A stretch of 64,000 nt of DNA from Erysipelatoclostridium sp. An173 (GCF_002160495.1 NZ_NFKR01000002.1:93943-157942); one strand, 5' to 3'. Counted from the first letter of the stretch, positions 34,752 through 45,076 are shown. Made by a program: numbers and translations. Notes: generated by a model from the letters alone, not told the origin.

Positions 34752-35828
34752 GTGAAAAGAAAAAGAGTTGTGATTATTGTAATAACAATTGTCTTAATTG
34801 GACTAATGATGGTTTATAGTGCCTCTAATATTTGGGCTGGTTATAAATATAATGATTCTTTGTATTATATAAAAAGACAAATTATTTTTGCTGTTATTGG
34901 GATAATCTTAATGTTTGTTGTTTCCAAAATTGATTATCATATTTATCAAAAATATACTAATAAGTTTTTGATTGGAACCTTTTTGTTGATGATATTAGTA
35001 TTGATTCCAGGAATTGGTTCTGTTCGTGGTGGTTCTAGATCGTGGTTTAATTTGGGAATTATTTCTTTGCAGCCTTCGGAATTGTTTAAGATTGCAATAA
35101 TTATTTATGGTGCTAACTATATCAGTAATCATTATCATGAATTAAAGAAATTAAAGGCTAGTTTTAAATTATTGTTTATTTTATTTCTAGGATTTGGTTT
35201 AATTATGCTGCAGCCAGATTTTGGTAGTGGGGTAGTTATGGTTTGTTCAATTATTGTTATGTTGATTGTTAGCCCGTTTCCGTTTAAATATTTTGTGATG
35301 TTAGGAATTATTGGGGTAATTGGGATTATTATAATGATTATTTCGGCACCATATCGTTTACAAAGAATCGTGGCTTTTTTAAATCCTTTTGCTGATCCTT
35401 TAGGCAGCGGATTTCAAATAATTCAATCTTTATATGCAATTGCTCCTGGAGGTATTTTAGGAGTTGGGTATAATAATAGTATTCAAAAGCATTTTTATTT
35501 ACCTGAGCCCCAAACTGATTTTATTTTTGCTATTTTTTTAGAAGAGTTTGGTTTAATAGGAGGAATTGTATTAGTTGGTTTATATGGTTATTTGTTTATA
35601 ACGGTATTTAACCAGGCTATACGAGTAAAAGATTTATTTGGTAGTTTTTTAATGATTGGTATTATTTCCATGATTGGGATTCAGACATTGATTAATCTAG
35701 GTGTTGTCGTAGGATTATTTCCGGTTACAGGTGTAACGTTGCCGTTAATGTCATATGGCGGGTCGTCGCTTACGATAACATTAATTGCGATGGGAATTGT
35801 TTTAAATATTTCAAAATCAACTTTTTAA
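34752..35828 (+). CDS. ftsW: FtsW/RodA/SpoVE-family lipid II polymerase
   Basis: About 358 residues from the GTG at 34752; an in-frame ATG at 34740 has no ribosome site, while GGTGG lies just before the GTG. Ten membrane helices of the SEDS family, with VYSASNIW, GSRSWFNLGIISLQPSE, AIAPGGILGVGYNNS, PEPQTDFIFAIFLEE and MSYGGSS. SEDS proteins polymerise lipid II at the septum with a class B PBP. The place directly before murG and upstream of ftsAZ suits FtsW (or sporulation-specific SpoVE). Confidence 0.93.
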   Translation: MKRKRVVIIVITIVLIGLMMVYSASNIWAGYKYNDSLYYIKRQIIFAVIGIILMFVVSKIDYHIYQKYTNKFLIGTFLLMILVLIPGIGSVRGGSRSWFNLGIISLQPSELFKIAIIIYGANYISNHYHELKKLKASFKLLFILFLGFGLIMLQPDFGSGVVMVCSIIVMLIVSPFPFKYFVMLGIIGVIGIIIMIISAPYRLQRIVAFLNPFADPLGSGFQIIQSLYAIAPGGILGVGYNNSIQKHFYLPEPQTDFIFAIFLEEFGLIGGIVLVGLYGYLFITVFNQAIRVKDLFGSFLMIGIISMIGIQTLINLGVVVGLFPVTGVTLPLMSYGGSSLTITLIAMGIVLNISKSTF

Positions 35829-35855
35829 TGGTATACTACTACTAGAGGTGAGAAG

Positions 35856-36932
35856 ATGAGAGTAATCGTTGGAGCTGGAGGAACAGGAGGTCATTTATAT
35901 CCTGCTTTAGCTTTAGTTGAATATATAAAAGAAGTAGAACCAGATAGTCAGTTTTTATTTGTGGGGACAAAAGATCGTTTAGAATCTGAAGTAGTCCCTC
36001 AAATGGGATATGATTATATTGGGTTAAATGTAAGGGGATTAGTTGGTAATCCAATCAAGAAAGGTATTGCAGCATTGATTTTTGTAAAATCAATTTTTTC
36101 TGCTAAAAAAATAGTTAAAAACTTTAAACCAGATATTGTAATTGGTTTTGGTGGCTATCCTAGTGCCAGCATCGTTGAAGCAGCTGCAAGACTAGGTTAT
36201 AAAACGATGATTCATGAACAAAATTCAATTATCGGTTTAACGAATAAGATCTTAGTAAAAAATGTTGATCGAATTGTATGTTGTTATGATAAAGCATATG
36301 AATCTTTTCCTAAAGAAAAGACATATAAATTAGGTAATCCACGAGCTAGTGTGATTGCTAAAATTGAACCAAAAGATATTTTCAAAAAATATGATTTAGA
36401 TCCTAATAAACCATTAGTAACAATTGTCATGGGTTCTTTGGGTTCAAAATCAGTTAACGAAAAGATGATAGAATCACTAAAGGCTTTTGAAAATAAAGAC
36501 TATCAAGTATTATATGTTACTGGAAAACCATATTATCAGCAAATGGAAGAACAGTTAGGTAAACTTAATGACAACATTAAACTGGTTCCATATATTGATG
36601 ATATGCCTTCAGTGTTGAAAAATACAACTTTAGTTGTTTCTAGAGCTGGGGCATCAACATTAGCGGAAATTACTGCTGTTGGTATTCCTTCTATCTTGAT
36701 TCCTAGCCCTTATGTTGTGGCTAATCATCAAGAATATAATGCTCGTGAGTTAGCGGATAATGATGCCGCAATGATGATTTTAGAAGCTGATTTAAATAGT
36801 AAAGATTTTGTAAATAAAGTAGATGAGATTATTAATAATCAGATTTTACAGGAAAGTATGAAGAAAAATGCCGTGGCATTAGGTAAGCCTAATGCTTGTC
36901 AGGATATTTATCAATTAATTAAAGAAATGTAG
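35856..36932 (+). CDS. murG: UDP-N-acetylglucosamine--undecaprenyl-pyrophosphoryl-MurNAc-pentapeptide transferase
   Basis: 358 residues, GT28 fold. N-terminal glycine loop GAGGTGGHLYPALAL; HEQNSIIGLTNK; C-terminal donor-site motif SRAGASTLAEI and PSPYVVANHQEYNAREL. Adds GlcNAc to lipid I, giving lipid II on the inner membrane face. AGAGGTGAG upstream. In the same run as ftsW, murB, divIB, ftsA and ftsZ. Confidence 0.97.
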   Translation: MRVIVGAGGTGGHLYPALALVEYIKEVEPDSQFLFVGTKDRLESEVVPQMGYDYIGLNVRGLVGNPIKKGIAALIFVKSIFSAKKIVKNFKPDIVIGFGGYPSASIVEAAARLGYKTMIHEQNSIIGLTNKILVKNVDRIVCCYDKAYESFPKEKTYKLGNPRASVIAKIEPKDIFKKYDLDPNKPLVTIVMGSLGSKSVNEKMIESLKAFENKDYQVLYVTGKPYYQQMEEQLGKLNDNIKLVPYIDDMPSVLKNTTLVVSRAGASTLAEITAVGIPSILIPSPYVVANHQEYNARELADNDAAMMILEADLNSKDFVNKVDEIINNQILQESMKKNAVALGKPNACQDIYQLIKEM

Positions 36933-36941
36933 GAGATAGAA

Positions 36942-37856
36942 ATGGAATTTTCTCAAATAAAAAAGGACTTAGAAGCTATGGATGTCGGGGCTATGATTGA
37001 AGATGAACCGATGTACAAACATACTACTTATAAAGTTGGGGGACCAGCGCGGATTTATTTAAAAGTAAAAGATACTGAAAGTTTGATAAAAACAATTGAA
37101 TATTGCAATGAAAATCAAGTACAATATAAGGTAATCGGCCGTGGTTCGAACTTATTATTTTCTGATAAAGAATATGAAGGAATTATTATTTCTTTAAATG
37201 AATGTTTCACAAAGATAAGTGTTAATGGCTGTATTGTTAAAGCCCAATCTGGGGTGTTGATGATTAATTTGGCTTATCAAGCTGCTAAGATTGGTTTAAG
37301 CGGTTTTGAATTCATGGGTGGAATTCCTGGTGCAATTGGTGGGGGAATCTACATGAATGCCGGAGCTTATAAATATGATATAGCTAGTGTTGTTAAAAGT
37401 GTTACATTGTTGAATGAAAAACATCAAGTAGTAACATATACTAAAGAACAAATGGAATTTTCATATCGTCATTCAATTTGTCAAGATAATCATCAATTAG
37501 TGGTTTTAGAAGCGGAGTTTGAATTAACTTCTAAAGATCCAAATGAAATTAAAGCGGTTTTAGATAAACGTAAAGAAAGAAGAATGGCAACACAGCCATG
37601 GAATATGCCTAGTGCTGGCAGTGTGTTTAGAAATCCTGAACAAAAAGCCGCATGGCAATATATCGATGAATGTGGTTTAAGAGGATATGAAATTGGAGGA
37701 GCTCAGGTTTCTCCAAAACATTCAAATTTTATTGTAAACAATGGTTATGCTAGTGCTAAAGATATTTATGATTTAATTATGCTAGTACAAGATAAAGTTT
37801 ATGAAAAGTTTAATGTAAGATTAAAACGCGAAGTAGAATTAGTTAATTGGGAGTAG
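36942..37856 (+). CDS. murB: UDP-N-acetylenolpyruvoylglucosamine reductase
   Basis: 304 residues, FAD-dependent. Motifs: HTTYKVGGPARIYL, GRGSNLLFSD, GIPGAIGGGIYMNAGAY, YRHSIC and AGSVFRNP; the catalytic Ser is in GSVF. Type II MurB by length. Reduces enolpyruvyl-UDP-GlcNAc to UDP-MurNAc. Separated from murG by 9 bases and from divIB by 3. Confidence 0.96.
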   Translation: MEFSQIKKDLEAMDVGAMIEDEPMYKHTTYKVGGPARIYLKVKDTESLIKTIEYCNENQVQYKVIGRGSNLLFSDKEYEGIIISLNECFTKISVNGCIVKAQSGVLMINLAYQAAKIGLSGFEFMGGIPGAIGGGIYMNAGAYKYDIASVVKSVTLLNEKHQVVTYTKEQMEFSYRHSICQDNHQLVVLEAEFELTSKDPNEIKAVLDKRKERRMATQPWNMPSAGSVFRNPEQKAAWQYIDECGLRGYEIGGAQVSPKHSNFIVNNGYASAKDIYDLIMLVQDKVYEKFNVRLKREVELVNWE

Positions 37857-37859
37857 ATT

Positions 37860-38624
37860 ATGGCAAAACAAAAGCAGCGAATAATTTATAATAACTATGA
37901 TCACGAACAAGTAAAAGCTTATTATCGAAAAAAACAAGAGAAAAAGAAGAAGAGAAAACGTCGAATTTTAGCTTTAGGCTTGATCGTTGTTTTAATCGTG
38001 GCTTTTTTTATTAGTGATTTTAGTAAGATTCAAACGATTACAGTTACTGGTAATGAAAAAGTAAGTACTGAAGAAATTATCGCTGCTTCTAAAATCAAGG
38101 TACATGAAGATTTTACTTTTTTTGCTGATTTAAGTGAGGCTAAAGAAGCAATTGAAGATACTTCATTAATTAAAAGTGCCACTGTTTCTAAAAATCTTTT
38201 TGGGGATGTAACAATAAAAGTTGTTGAAGCAGATCCAATAGGACAAGCAACGATCAATGGTGTTTTACATGTTATAAGTCAAACTGGACGAGTAATTAAA
38301 GATGAAACTGGTTCGTTGGTAAATTTTGTTCAAAGATGTCCGCAAATTAGTGGTTTCGATGAAGAACGCTTTGAAGAGTTTTCTAGTGAGTTTGCTAAAC
38401 TACCAACTCAAGTAATAAATCAGATTTCTGATGTTCGTTATGCACCAGAAAATTTAGTAGATACTCGTTGTGAATTTATTATGGATGATGGTAAGATTTT
38501 ATATGTTTTATATGATGATATGGCTAGTCAGTTAGCTGATGATAATTACTCTTTGATCATGGAACGTTTCCCAAATCAAAAATATTATGATTTTTGTGGA
38601 AAATATGTTTATGCTTATAATTAA
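37860..38624 (+). CDS. divIB: Cell division protein DivIB/FtsQ
   Basis: 254 residues. A basic N-terminus (KKQEKKKKRKRR) leads into one membrane helix (about 37-52), then a POTRA domain (IQTITVTGNEKVSTEEII) and the beta domain. Part of the septal DivIB-DivIC-FtsL complex that activates wall synthesis. Shows the usual order before ftsA. Confidence 0.92.
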   Translation: MAKQKQRIIYNNYDHEQVKAYYRKKQEKKKKRKRRILALGLIVVLIVAFFISDFSKIQTITVTGNEKVSTEEIIAASKIKVHEDFTFFADLSEAKEAIEDTSLIKSATVSKNLFGDVTIKVVEADPIGQATINGVLHVISQTGRVIKDETGSLVNFVQRCPQISGFDEERFEEFSSEFAKLPTQVINQISDVRYAPENLVDTRCEFIMDDGKILYVLYDDMASQLADDNYSLIMERFPNQKYYDFCGKYVYAYN

Positions 38625-38710
38625 TTTTTTGCTATGGGGCGCTTAAAGGAGTTTAAAAATTACTTGTTTTATGCTAATATTGTATATATACAAAGAAAAG
38701 GGGATACGTG

Positions 38711-39970
38711 ATGAAAGATATTTACGCTGTTTTAGATATCGGAAGTGCAACACTGAAGTTTTTAGTTGCCGAAATAAGTAGCATTAATGTAAATATCCTT
38801 TTTGTTAAGACCGTTGCTAGTCACGGTGTTAAAAAAGGAATCATTGAAGATGATCGTATCTTAGCCAAAGATATAAAAAAGTTAATTGAAGAAGCGGAAC
38901 AATTCCTGGAAACAAAAATTACCAGTGTCGCTTTGACAATTCCAACTATAAAAGCAAAATTGTATCAAAGTGATAGTAGTATTAGCCTATCAGAAAATGG
39001 TTCAAAGATTGCTAGTGATGATATTGTTAGGGTTTTAAAACTATCTTCTAAATTTAAACGTTCTAAAGATGAAGAAGTAGTTTCAATAATCCCAGTTCGC
39101 TATCATAGTGATAAAGGAGCAACAACAGAAGCTCCATTAGGTGAAATGTCACGAAATTTAATCGTTGATTCACTAATTATTACAACTAGTAAAGAATTAT
39201 TATATCCATATATTTCAGTAGTAGAAAAATGTGGTATTGAAGTACTCGATATTACAATTAATGCTTATGCTTGTGCAAATGAAGCTTTTGATGCAGTGTA
39301 TTTACAAGAAGGTGCTTTATTAATAGACATGGGTTATAAGACAACAACAGTGTCTTTTTATAAAAATGGTTATTTGCAATATTTAACAGTTGTTCAAGTA
39401 GGTGGTTATGACTTTACTAGAAAAGTAGCTCAAAATATGCAAATATCTATGAATCAGGCAGAAGCTTATAAAGTTAAATATGGTTCTTTAGATGTTACTA
39501 AAGGACAAAATGATATTATTCATACTACATATTCTAAAGATGGTAATCGTGATTATACGCAACAAGATCTTGCTGACTTGTTGAATGAAACGGCGTATGA
39601 AGTAATGAATAAAATTAAAGAAAAAATTTCTGTTATTGAAGATATTAATAAATATGAAGCTTTAATTGTTGGAGGCGGTGGCGAATTAGAAATGCTGGAT
39701 GATATTGCCAGTAAGGTTTTAGATTGTTCGGTTCGTTTATATCGACCAGATACAATTGGGGCTAGAGATATGTCATTAGTAGGTGCCATTGGAATGGTAT
39801 ATTATTTAATGGAAAGAAAGAATATTATTGGTGCATATAAGCCATCGTTAGTGTTACCAGATATTTCTAACACTATGGCAATTCGCTTTAAAGGACTAAC
39901 AAAATCAGCACCAAAAAACCAAGGAAAAAAAGTATCTAAACTATTAGATTCATTTTTTAGTGAAGATTAA
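38711..39970 (+). CDS. ftsA: Cell division protein FtsA
   Basis: 419 residues from the ATG at 38711 (a GTG lies one codon earlier). Actin-like ATPase: phosphate 1 YAVLDIGSATLKFL, 1C subdomain with SHGVKKGIIED, phosphate 2 ALLIDMGYKTTTVS, adenosine motif LIVGGGGEL. The C-terminus ends in KLLDSFF, a membrane-binding amphipathic helix. Tethers FtsZ to the membrane. Confidence 0.96.
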   Translation: MKDIYAVLDIGSATLKFLVAEISSINVNILFVKTVASHGVKKGIIEDDRILAKDIKKLIEEAEQFLETKITSVALTIPTIKAKLYQSDSSISLSENGSKIASDDIVRVLKLSSKFKRSKDEEVVSIIPVRYHSDKGATTEAPLGEMSRNLIVDSLIITTSKELLYPYISVVEKCGIEVLDITINAYACANEAFDAVYLQEGALLIDMGYKTTTVSFYKNGYLQYLTVVQVGGYDFTRKVAQNMQISMNQAEAYKVKYGSLDVTKGQNDIIHTTYSKDGNRDYTQQDLADLLNETAYEVMNKIKEKISVIEDINKYEALIVGGGGELEMLDDIASKVLDCSVRLYRPDTIGARDMSLVGAIGMVYYLMERKNIIGAYKPSLVLPDISNTMAIRFKGLTKSAPKNQGKKVSKLLDSFFSED

Positions 39971-39994
39971 TATAAAAAGAGAGGAAATGTTGAC

Positions 39995-41095
39995 ATGAGT
40001 GAAGAATTAGGATTTGAACAAGTAGCACGAATTAAAGTAATTGGTATTGGTGGTGGCGGAAATAACGCTGTTAACCGCATGGTAGAAGAAGGCGTTGAAG
40101 GTGTTGAATTCTATGTCGCAAATACTGATTTACAAGTGTTACGACGTTCACCAGTTGAAAATAAAATTGAATTAGGTCGTGATTTAACTAAAGGATTAGG
40201 AGCAGGTGGTGATCCTGAAAAAGGGAAAAAAGCTGCTTTAGAATCTGAAAATGAAATTCGTCAAGTATTAGAAGGTGCTGACATGGTATTTATTGCTGCC
40301 GGTATGGGTGGTGGAACTGGAACTGGAGCAGCCCCAGTATTTGCTAAAATTGCTCGTGAATTAGGAGCTTTGACAGTAGGGGTTATTACTAAACCATTTA
40401 CTTTTGAAGGAATGCGTCGTAAGAAACAAGCAATTGCCGGAATTGAAGAATTACGTGCTAATGTAGACTCTATTATTACGGTATCTAATGACCGTTTATT
40501 ACAATTAATTGGTGGTCGTCCAATGCAGGAAGCTTTTAGAGAAGCTGATAATGTATTACGTCAAGGGGTTCAAACAATCACTGACTTAATTGCTATACCA
40601 GCATTTATTAACCTTGACTTTGCCGATGTTTCTGCGGTTATGAAAAATCGTGGTAATGCTTTAATTGGTATCGGTATGTCTTCAGGTGATGATAAAGCTA
40701 AAGAAGCTGCTAAGCGAGCTATTTCTTCACCATTATTAGAAGTATCTGTTGCTGGGGCTAAAGATGCTATTATTAACGTAACAGGTGGACCAAATATTTC
40801 TTTATTTGATGCCAATATCGCATTAGAAACTATTTCTCAAGAAGTGGGAAATGATATTAATACATATTTAGGAATTGCTATTAATGAAAACTTAGATGAT
40901 GAAATCATCGTTACAATTATCGCTACTGGTTTTGAAGATGATAATGCTGATGAATTTGATCCTCGTAGCAATGTATTAAAAAAACGTAGTGATGAAGATG
41001 TAGTGCCTTTATCTGCTCGTTTTAACGAAGATGAAGAAGATGATGATGAAGATGGAGATTTTCCACCTGCATTTATAAAAAATAGAAGAATCTAA
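39995..41095 (+). CDS. ftsZ: Cell division GTPase FtsZ
   Basis: 366 residues. Tubulin signature [13 protein letters not shown], nucleotide loop [12 protein letters not shown]7 loop [11 protein letters not shown]. An acidic linker ([10 protein letters not shown]) leads to the C-terminal peptide [10 protein letters not shown], which binds FtsA and SepF. Polymerises into the Z-ring. Last of the wall-division run; a strong terminator follows. Confidence 0.98.
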   Translation: MSEELGFEQVARIKVIGIGGGGNNAVNRMVEEGVEGVEFYVANTDLQVLRRSPVENKIELGRDLTKGLGAGGDPEKGKKAALESENEIRQVLEGADMVFIAAGMGGGTGTGAAPVFAKIARELGALTVGVITKPFTFEGMRRKKQAIAGIEELRANVDSIITVSNDRLLQLIGGRPMQEAFREADNVLRQGVQTITDLIAIPAFINLDFADVSAVMKNRGNALIGIGMSSGDDKAKEAAKRAISSPLLEVSVAGAKDAIINVTGGPNISLFDANIALETISQEVGNDINTYLGIAINENLDDEIIVTIIATGFEDDNADEFDPRSNVLKKRSDEDVVPLSARFNEDEEDDDEDGDFPPAFIKNRRI

Positions 41096-41123
41096 TAAGC
41101 TAACAAACGTTAGCTTATTTTTT
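41094..41123 (+). terminator. Terminator after ftsZ
   Basis: 11-bp perfect stem aataagctaac / gttagcttatt (41094-41104, 41109-41119), loop aaac, T-run to 41123. Confidence 0.92.
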
Positions 41124-41140
41124 AAATAGGAGGAAATGTG

Positions 41141-41917
41141 ATGAAAAAAATAGGATTTATTGGAATGGGAAATATGGCTAGTGCAATAGCTGGAGGAATT
41201 ATCAAAAGCGGTTTTATAAGTGGTGACTTGGTTTATGCTTTTGATATCGATAATTCTAAATTAGATGCTGTTAATAAAACTTATGGTATTAATGGTTGTA
41301 CTAGTGAACAGGAATTAGTTAATCAGGTAGACATTGTCATTATGGCTGTTAAACCAAATATTGTTGAAAGTGTTATTAATAAAATCAAAGAAAATTTGCA
41401 TAATAAAGCTATGATTTCAATTGTTGCTGGATATAATAATGATCGCTATAATGAATTATTATTGCCATCTTCAAGACACTTAACAGTAATGCCTAATACA
41501 CCAGCATTAGTTTTAAAAGGAATGACATTATTAGAAAAAGAAAATTCATTGAGTGATGAAGAATTTACTTTTGCTAAAGAAATGTTTTCAAGTATTGGTC
41601 AAATTGCTATATTACCATCATATCAAATGCAAGCTGGTGGTAGCATTAGTGGTTGTGGTCCAGCTTTTGTCTATATGTTTATTGAAGCGATGGCTGATGG
41701 TGGTGTTAGTTTAGGACTGCCAAGAGATGTGGCTTATCAATTAGCTAGCCAAACATTAATCGGTTCTGGAACGATGCAACAGGAAACAAATTTACACCCG
41801 GGTGTTTTAAAAGATCAAGTTTGCTCACCTGGTGGTATTACGATCAAAGGGGTTGAAACTTTAGAAGAAAATGGTTTTCGAAATGCAGTGATCAAAGCTA
41901 TTAAAATATCTAAATAA
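41141..41917 (+). CDS. proC: Pyrroline-5-carboxylate reductase
   Basis: 258 residues from the ATG at 41141 (AGGAGG at 41128-41133; a GTG one codon earlier is less likely). Rossmann start IGFIGMGNMASAIAGG and the C-terminal signature VCSPGGITIKGVETLEENGF. Last step of proline synthesis. A metabolic gene between ftsZ and spoIIGA, with its own terminators on both sides, is not the usual Bacillus order. Confidence 0.94.
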   Translation: MKKIGFIGMGNMASAIAGGIIKSGFISGDLVYAFDIDNSKLDAVNKTYGINGCTSEQELVNQVDIVIMAVKPNIVESVINKIKENLHNKAMISIVAGYNNDRYNELLLPSSRHLTVMPNTPALVLKGMTLLEKENSLSDEEFTFAKEMFSSIGQIAILPSYQMQAGGSISGCGPAFVYMFIEAMADGGVSLGLPRDVAYQLASQTLIGSGTMQQETNLHPGVLKDQVCSPGGITIKGVETLEENGFRNAVIKAIKISK

Positions 41918-41941
41918 CGGAGTATTTGCTCCGTTTTTTTT
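41916..41941 (+). terminator. Terminator after proC
   Basis: 7-bp stem aacggag / ctccgtt (41916-41922, 41929-41935) followed by about eight T. Confidence 0.9.
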
Positions 41942-41971
41942 GTTTTTATATGCTTTTTATATTCACCTTTC

Positions 41972-42004
41972 TTGACATATTTTTGCTTGTTTGTTTGCTA
42001 TGAT
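41972..42004 (+). promoter_or_regulatory. Promoter of spoIIGA-sigE with an overlong spacer
   Basis: TTGACA at 41972-41977 and TATGAT at 41999-42004, 21 bases apart, 16 bases before the spoIIGA ATG. Known Spo0A-dependent spoIIG promoters pair good -35 and -10 hexamers with a spacer about 5 bases too long, needing Spo0A~P for activation. Confidence 0.6.
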
Positions 42005-42020
42005 AGTTAGGGGTGAAAAT

Positions 42021-42758
42021 ATGGAGGTATATATCGAACTGACTTATTTAGTGAATTTCATGTTAATTTTATTAGCGGTAGAAATGATGGCTATTTTACT
42101 AAATAAAGAATTATCTTATCGAATTGTTTTGAAGCATAGTTTTTATTTAAGTAGTGTTATTTTTTTATTGTATTTTGATTATTATGGCTGGTTGATTTTA
42201 TTTATCTGGGCCATAATATTTGTATTTTTATACCACAAACAGGTTTTTTTGTATTATCCAGTTTTTATTTTTGTTTATTTTTCATTAGTTTATTTTTGCA
42301 GTTCAATTATCAAAGATGCCTTTATTTATAATGGTATTTTGATAACACCGATTGATGCTGGAGCGATTGGTTTATTGATCGTTGCTATGTTTACTGTTTT
42401 AATGCAAATATTGTTTATTATCTATTTAAAAAGAAAAGTACGAATTAATGAGTATTTGTATGATTTAGAAATTATGTATCAAAATCATAAGTATTTGATT
42501 AAAGGTTTTTTAGATAGTGGTAATGAAGTATATTATCAGGGATTTCCTTTGATTTTGATTAATCAAGAGATAATTGGGAAATATCAAACAATTGATGTTA
42601 TTAATTTAGATGATTTAAGAAATGATGAAATTGAAGTTATTAAATTAGATTATTTGCTGGTTAATCATCAAAAGTTACAAGATATTTATGCTGGGATGAT
42701 TGCTAATATTCAATATGATTGTCTTTTAAATAAAGTGCTAATGGGGGGAATATTATAA
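42021..42758 (+). CDS. spoIIGA: Pro-sigma-E processing peptidase SpoIIGA
   Basis: 245 residues from the ATG at 42021 (GGGGTGA upstream). The N-terminal half has five membrane helices; the C-terminal half is an aspartic-protease domain with the catalytic DSGNEV ([13 protein letters not shown]). It cleaves pro-sigma-E in the mother cell on a signal from the forespore protein SpoIIR. Its stop overlaps the sigE start (TAATG). Confidence 0.92.
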   Translation: MEVYIELTYLVNFMLILLAVEMMAILLNKELSYRIVLKHSFYLSSVIFLLYFDYYGWLILFIWAIIFVFLYHKQVFLYYPVFIFVYFSLVYFCSSIIKDAFIYNGILITPIDAGAIGLLIVAMFTVLMQILFIIYLKRKVRINEYLYDLEIMYQNHKYLIKGFLDSGNEVYYQGFPLILINQEIIGKYQTIDVINLDDLRNDEIEVIKLDYLLVNHQKLQDIYAGMIANIQYDCLLNKVLMGGIL

Positions 42759-43453
42759 TGATTAAATTTATTTTAAAATTAATCAATAAAACAAAATATC
42801 TTTATTATGTTGGCCGTCACGATATATTACCGCCGCCATTAAAAGGAAGAGAAGAAAAAGAAGCTTTAGAAAGATTAATGAAAGGTGATAGCAAAGCTCG
42901 TGATTTATTGATTGAACATAATTTACGACTAGTTGTTTATGTAGCTAAAAGATATGATACTAGTCAAAATGGTGGTATTGAGGATTTAATTAGTATTGGA
43001 ACAATAGGTTTAGTTAAAGCAATCAACACATTTAAACCTGATAAAAATATAAAATTAGCGACTTATGCATCGAGGTGTATTGAAAATGAAATTTTAATGT
43101 TTTTAAGAAAGAATAATAAGTTACGTCATGAAATTTCATTAGATGAGCCTTTAAATATTGACTATGATGGTAATGAATTATTATTATCTGATATCATTGG
43201 TACTGATGAAGATTTAGTAAAAAATGAATTGGAACAAAATGATCAAAAAGCAATGTTTTATGAAGCGTTTAAGGATTTATCAAAGCGAGAAAAAGAGATT
43301 TTAATGTTTAGATATGGTTTAATGAATTATGACGAATTAACACAAAAAGATGTTGCTAAAATGATGGGCATATCACAGTCATATATTTCTAGATTAGAGA
43401 AAAAAATTATAAAAAAATTAAGAAATAAATTAAATTATAATGAAATAAAATAA
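42758..43453 (+). CDS. sigE: RNA polymerase sigma-E (mother cell)
   Basis: 231 residues. A short pro-sequence ([18 protein letters not shown]) precedes region 2 ([23 protein letters not shown]...[18 protein letters not shown]) and region 4 ([22 protein letters not shown]). Directs early mother-cell genes after septation. Translationally coupled to spoIIGA, the protease that activates it. Confidence 0.96.
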   Translation: MIKFILKLINKTKYLYYVGRHDILPPPLKGREEKEALERLMKGDSKARDLLIEHNLRLVVYVAKRYDTSQNGGIEDLISIGTIGLVKAINTFKPDKNIKLATYASRCIENEILMFLRKNNKLRHEISLDEPLNIDYDGNELLLSDIIGTDEDLVKNELEQNDQKAMFYEAFKDLSKREKEILMFRYGLMNYDELTQKDVAKMMGISQSYISRLEKKIIKKLRNKLNYNEIK

Positions 43454-43501
43454 GTATAATTTTGTCATATTTGCTAAAAATAAGTTTGAAAGAAGGCAAA
43501 T

Positions 43502-44278
43502 ATGAGTAATTTTCAAATTATTTTAAATGGTTATCATGAACCAGAAAGAAAACTTTCAACTAAAGAAACTTATCGTTTGATAGATAAATATCAAGCGACT
43601 AAAGATCCTAAAATTAAAGAACAACTAGTAAATGACAATATGAAATTAGTATTATCAATGACTAAACGTTTCTATGGACGGGTTGATAATGGAGAAGATT
43701 TATTTCAAGTAGGTATTGTAGGATTAATAAAAGCGATTGAAAACTTTAATACCAGTTATCAGCTGCAGTTTTCAACTTATGCTGTTCCATTGATCGTTGG
43801 TGAGATGAAACGATATTTACGCGATAACCACCAAATTAAGATTTCTCGTTCTATTAGAGATGTAGCTTATAAAGTATTGAAAATCAAAGATAAATATTTA
43901 GCTAAATTACAACGAGAACCAACTATTAATGAACTAGCCAAGGAATTATCAATTAAACCTAATGAAGTTGTTGAAGCTTTGTTATCTACTAATACTATTT
44001 CTTCTTTACAAGAAGAGGTAAAAAATGATGATGGTAATAATTTAAAAGTGATTGATTCTTTAAAAGATGAAAAAACAGATGTATCAAGAACTAAACAAAA
44101 TATTGATTTATATGATGCAATAGATCATTTAAGTCCTAAAGAAAATAAGATTATTAAACAGCGCTATTTTGAGGGGTTATCGCAAAGTGAAATTGCTAAA
44201 GAATTATTTATTTCTCAAGCGCAGGTATCTCGAATCGAAAAAAAGGCGCTTAATAATCTACATAATTACCTTAAATAA
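43502..44278 (+). CDS. sigG: RNA polymerase sigma-G (late forespore)
   Basis: 258 residues. Sigma-70 regions 2 (NGEDLFQVGIVGLIKAIENF...FSTYAVPLIVGEMKRYLRD), 3 (RSIRDVAYKVL...EPTINELAKEL) and 4 (GLSQSEIAKELFISQAQVSRIEKKAL). Placement after sigE and conserved N-terminal NGYHEPERKLS support sigma-G rather than sigma-F. No spoIIAA/AB genes accompany it. AGAAGG upstream. In other spore formers it is read both from the spoIIG promoter and from its own. Confidence 0.94.
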   Translation: MSNFQIILNGYHEPERKLSTKETYRLIDKYQATKDPKIKEQLVNDNMKLVLSMTKRFYGRVDNGEDLFQVGIVGLIKAIENFNTSYQLQFSTYAVPLIVGEMKRYLRDNHQIKISRSIRDVAYKVLKIKDKYLAKLQREPTINELAKELSIKPNEVVEALLSTNTISSLQEEVKNDDGNNLKVIDSLKDEKTDVSRTKQNIDLYDAIDHLSPKENKIIKQRYFEGLSQSEIAKELFISQAQVSRIEKKALNNLHNYLK

Positions 44279-44302
44279 TGCATATATTTTAATGGTGATT
44301 TA

Positions 44303-44542
44303 ATGAGATTTGTCAAACTACAGTCAAAGGATGTTGTAAATGTTGTAAATGGTTGTAAAATTGGGTTTATTAGTGATATTGAAATTGACTGGTGTACTAG
44401 AACAATTCAAGCAATCGTTGTTGAAAAAAGCAGCTTTTTAAAATTGCTTTGCTTTTTTAAAGAAGCTCCTTGTATTGTTATTCCCATTGAATGTGTAGTT
44501 AGTATTGGTGGCGATGTTATTTTAGTTACAATAGACCAGTAA
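44303..44542 (+). CDS. ylmC: PRC-barrel sporulation protein, YlmC/YmxH family
   Basis: 79 residues forming one PRC-barrel-like beta domain (KDVVNVVNGCKIGFISDIEID). Proteins of this family usually lie between sigG and the ylm genes in spore formers; their molecular role is not established. GGTGA upstream of the ATG. Twenty-four bases after sigG, likely in the same transcript. Confidence 0.85.
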   Translation: MRFVKLQSKDVVNVVNGCKIGFISDIEIDWCTRTIQAIVVEKSSFLKLLCFFKEAPCIVIPIECVVSIGGDVILVTIDQ

Positions 44543-44580
44543 AAAATGCTCCTTTTGTTTTTAACTTGATTTAATAATCC

Positions 44581-44609
44581 TTTAATGATATGAAATATTA
44601 TGTTATAAT
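44581..44609 (+). promoter_or_regulatory. Promoter of sepF
   Basis: TTTAAT (44581-44586), 17-base spacer, TATAAT (44604-44609) with TG extended -10. It is followed by AAGGAGG before the sepF start. Confidence 0.6.
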
Positions 44610-44642
44610 GGACTAGAAATAAGTTAAGGAGGTTTATACTTC

Positions 44643-45074
44643 ATGGGATACGGACAAAAAGTAAAGAAATGGTTTTTTGACGAAGACGGTGACGAAGTTG
44701 AAGAATATGAAGATGTAGAAATTGATACAGAACCAAAAACAAGTTTGTTTGAACAAGCTAAGTTTTCAAAAACTAGTGATGCAATTAAAGCTTTGAATGC
44801 TAATAAAGATAGTCAATTAATCTTATTTGAGCCTCGAGCTTTTGCAGAAACTCAAGATATTGCTAATTATTTAAAATTAAGAAAAGCAGCTGTAGTTAAT
44901 TTACATCGCTTGCAAAAAGAGCAGTCTAAACGAGTTGTCGATTTCTTAAGTGGAGTCATCTATGCAATTGAAGGTGATATCCAAAGAATTGGACCTAGAA
45001 TTTTCTTATGTACTCCTAAAAATATTGGGGTTTCTGGAACAATTGATTTAGATGATGAAGAAGCCGATGAATAA
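44643..45074 (+). CDS. sepF: Cell division protein SepF
   Basis: 143 residues. A short membrane-binding N-terminal helix ([12 protein letters not shown]), an acidic linker, and the SepF core ([20 protein letters not shown]...VVNLHRL...[21 protein letters not shown]). It bundles FtsZ filaments and anchors the ring. The usual YggT gene that often lies between sepF and ylmH is missing. Confidence 0.94.
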   Translation: MGYGQKVKKWFFDEDGDEVEEYEDVEIDTEPKTSLFEQAKFSKTSDAIKALNANKDSQLILFEPRAFAETQDIANYLKLRKAAVVNLHRLQKEQSKRVVDFLSGVIYAIEGDIQRIGPRIFLCTPKNIGVSGTIDLDDEEADE

Positions 45075-45076
45075 TA

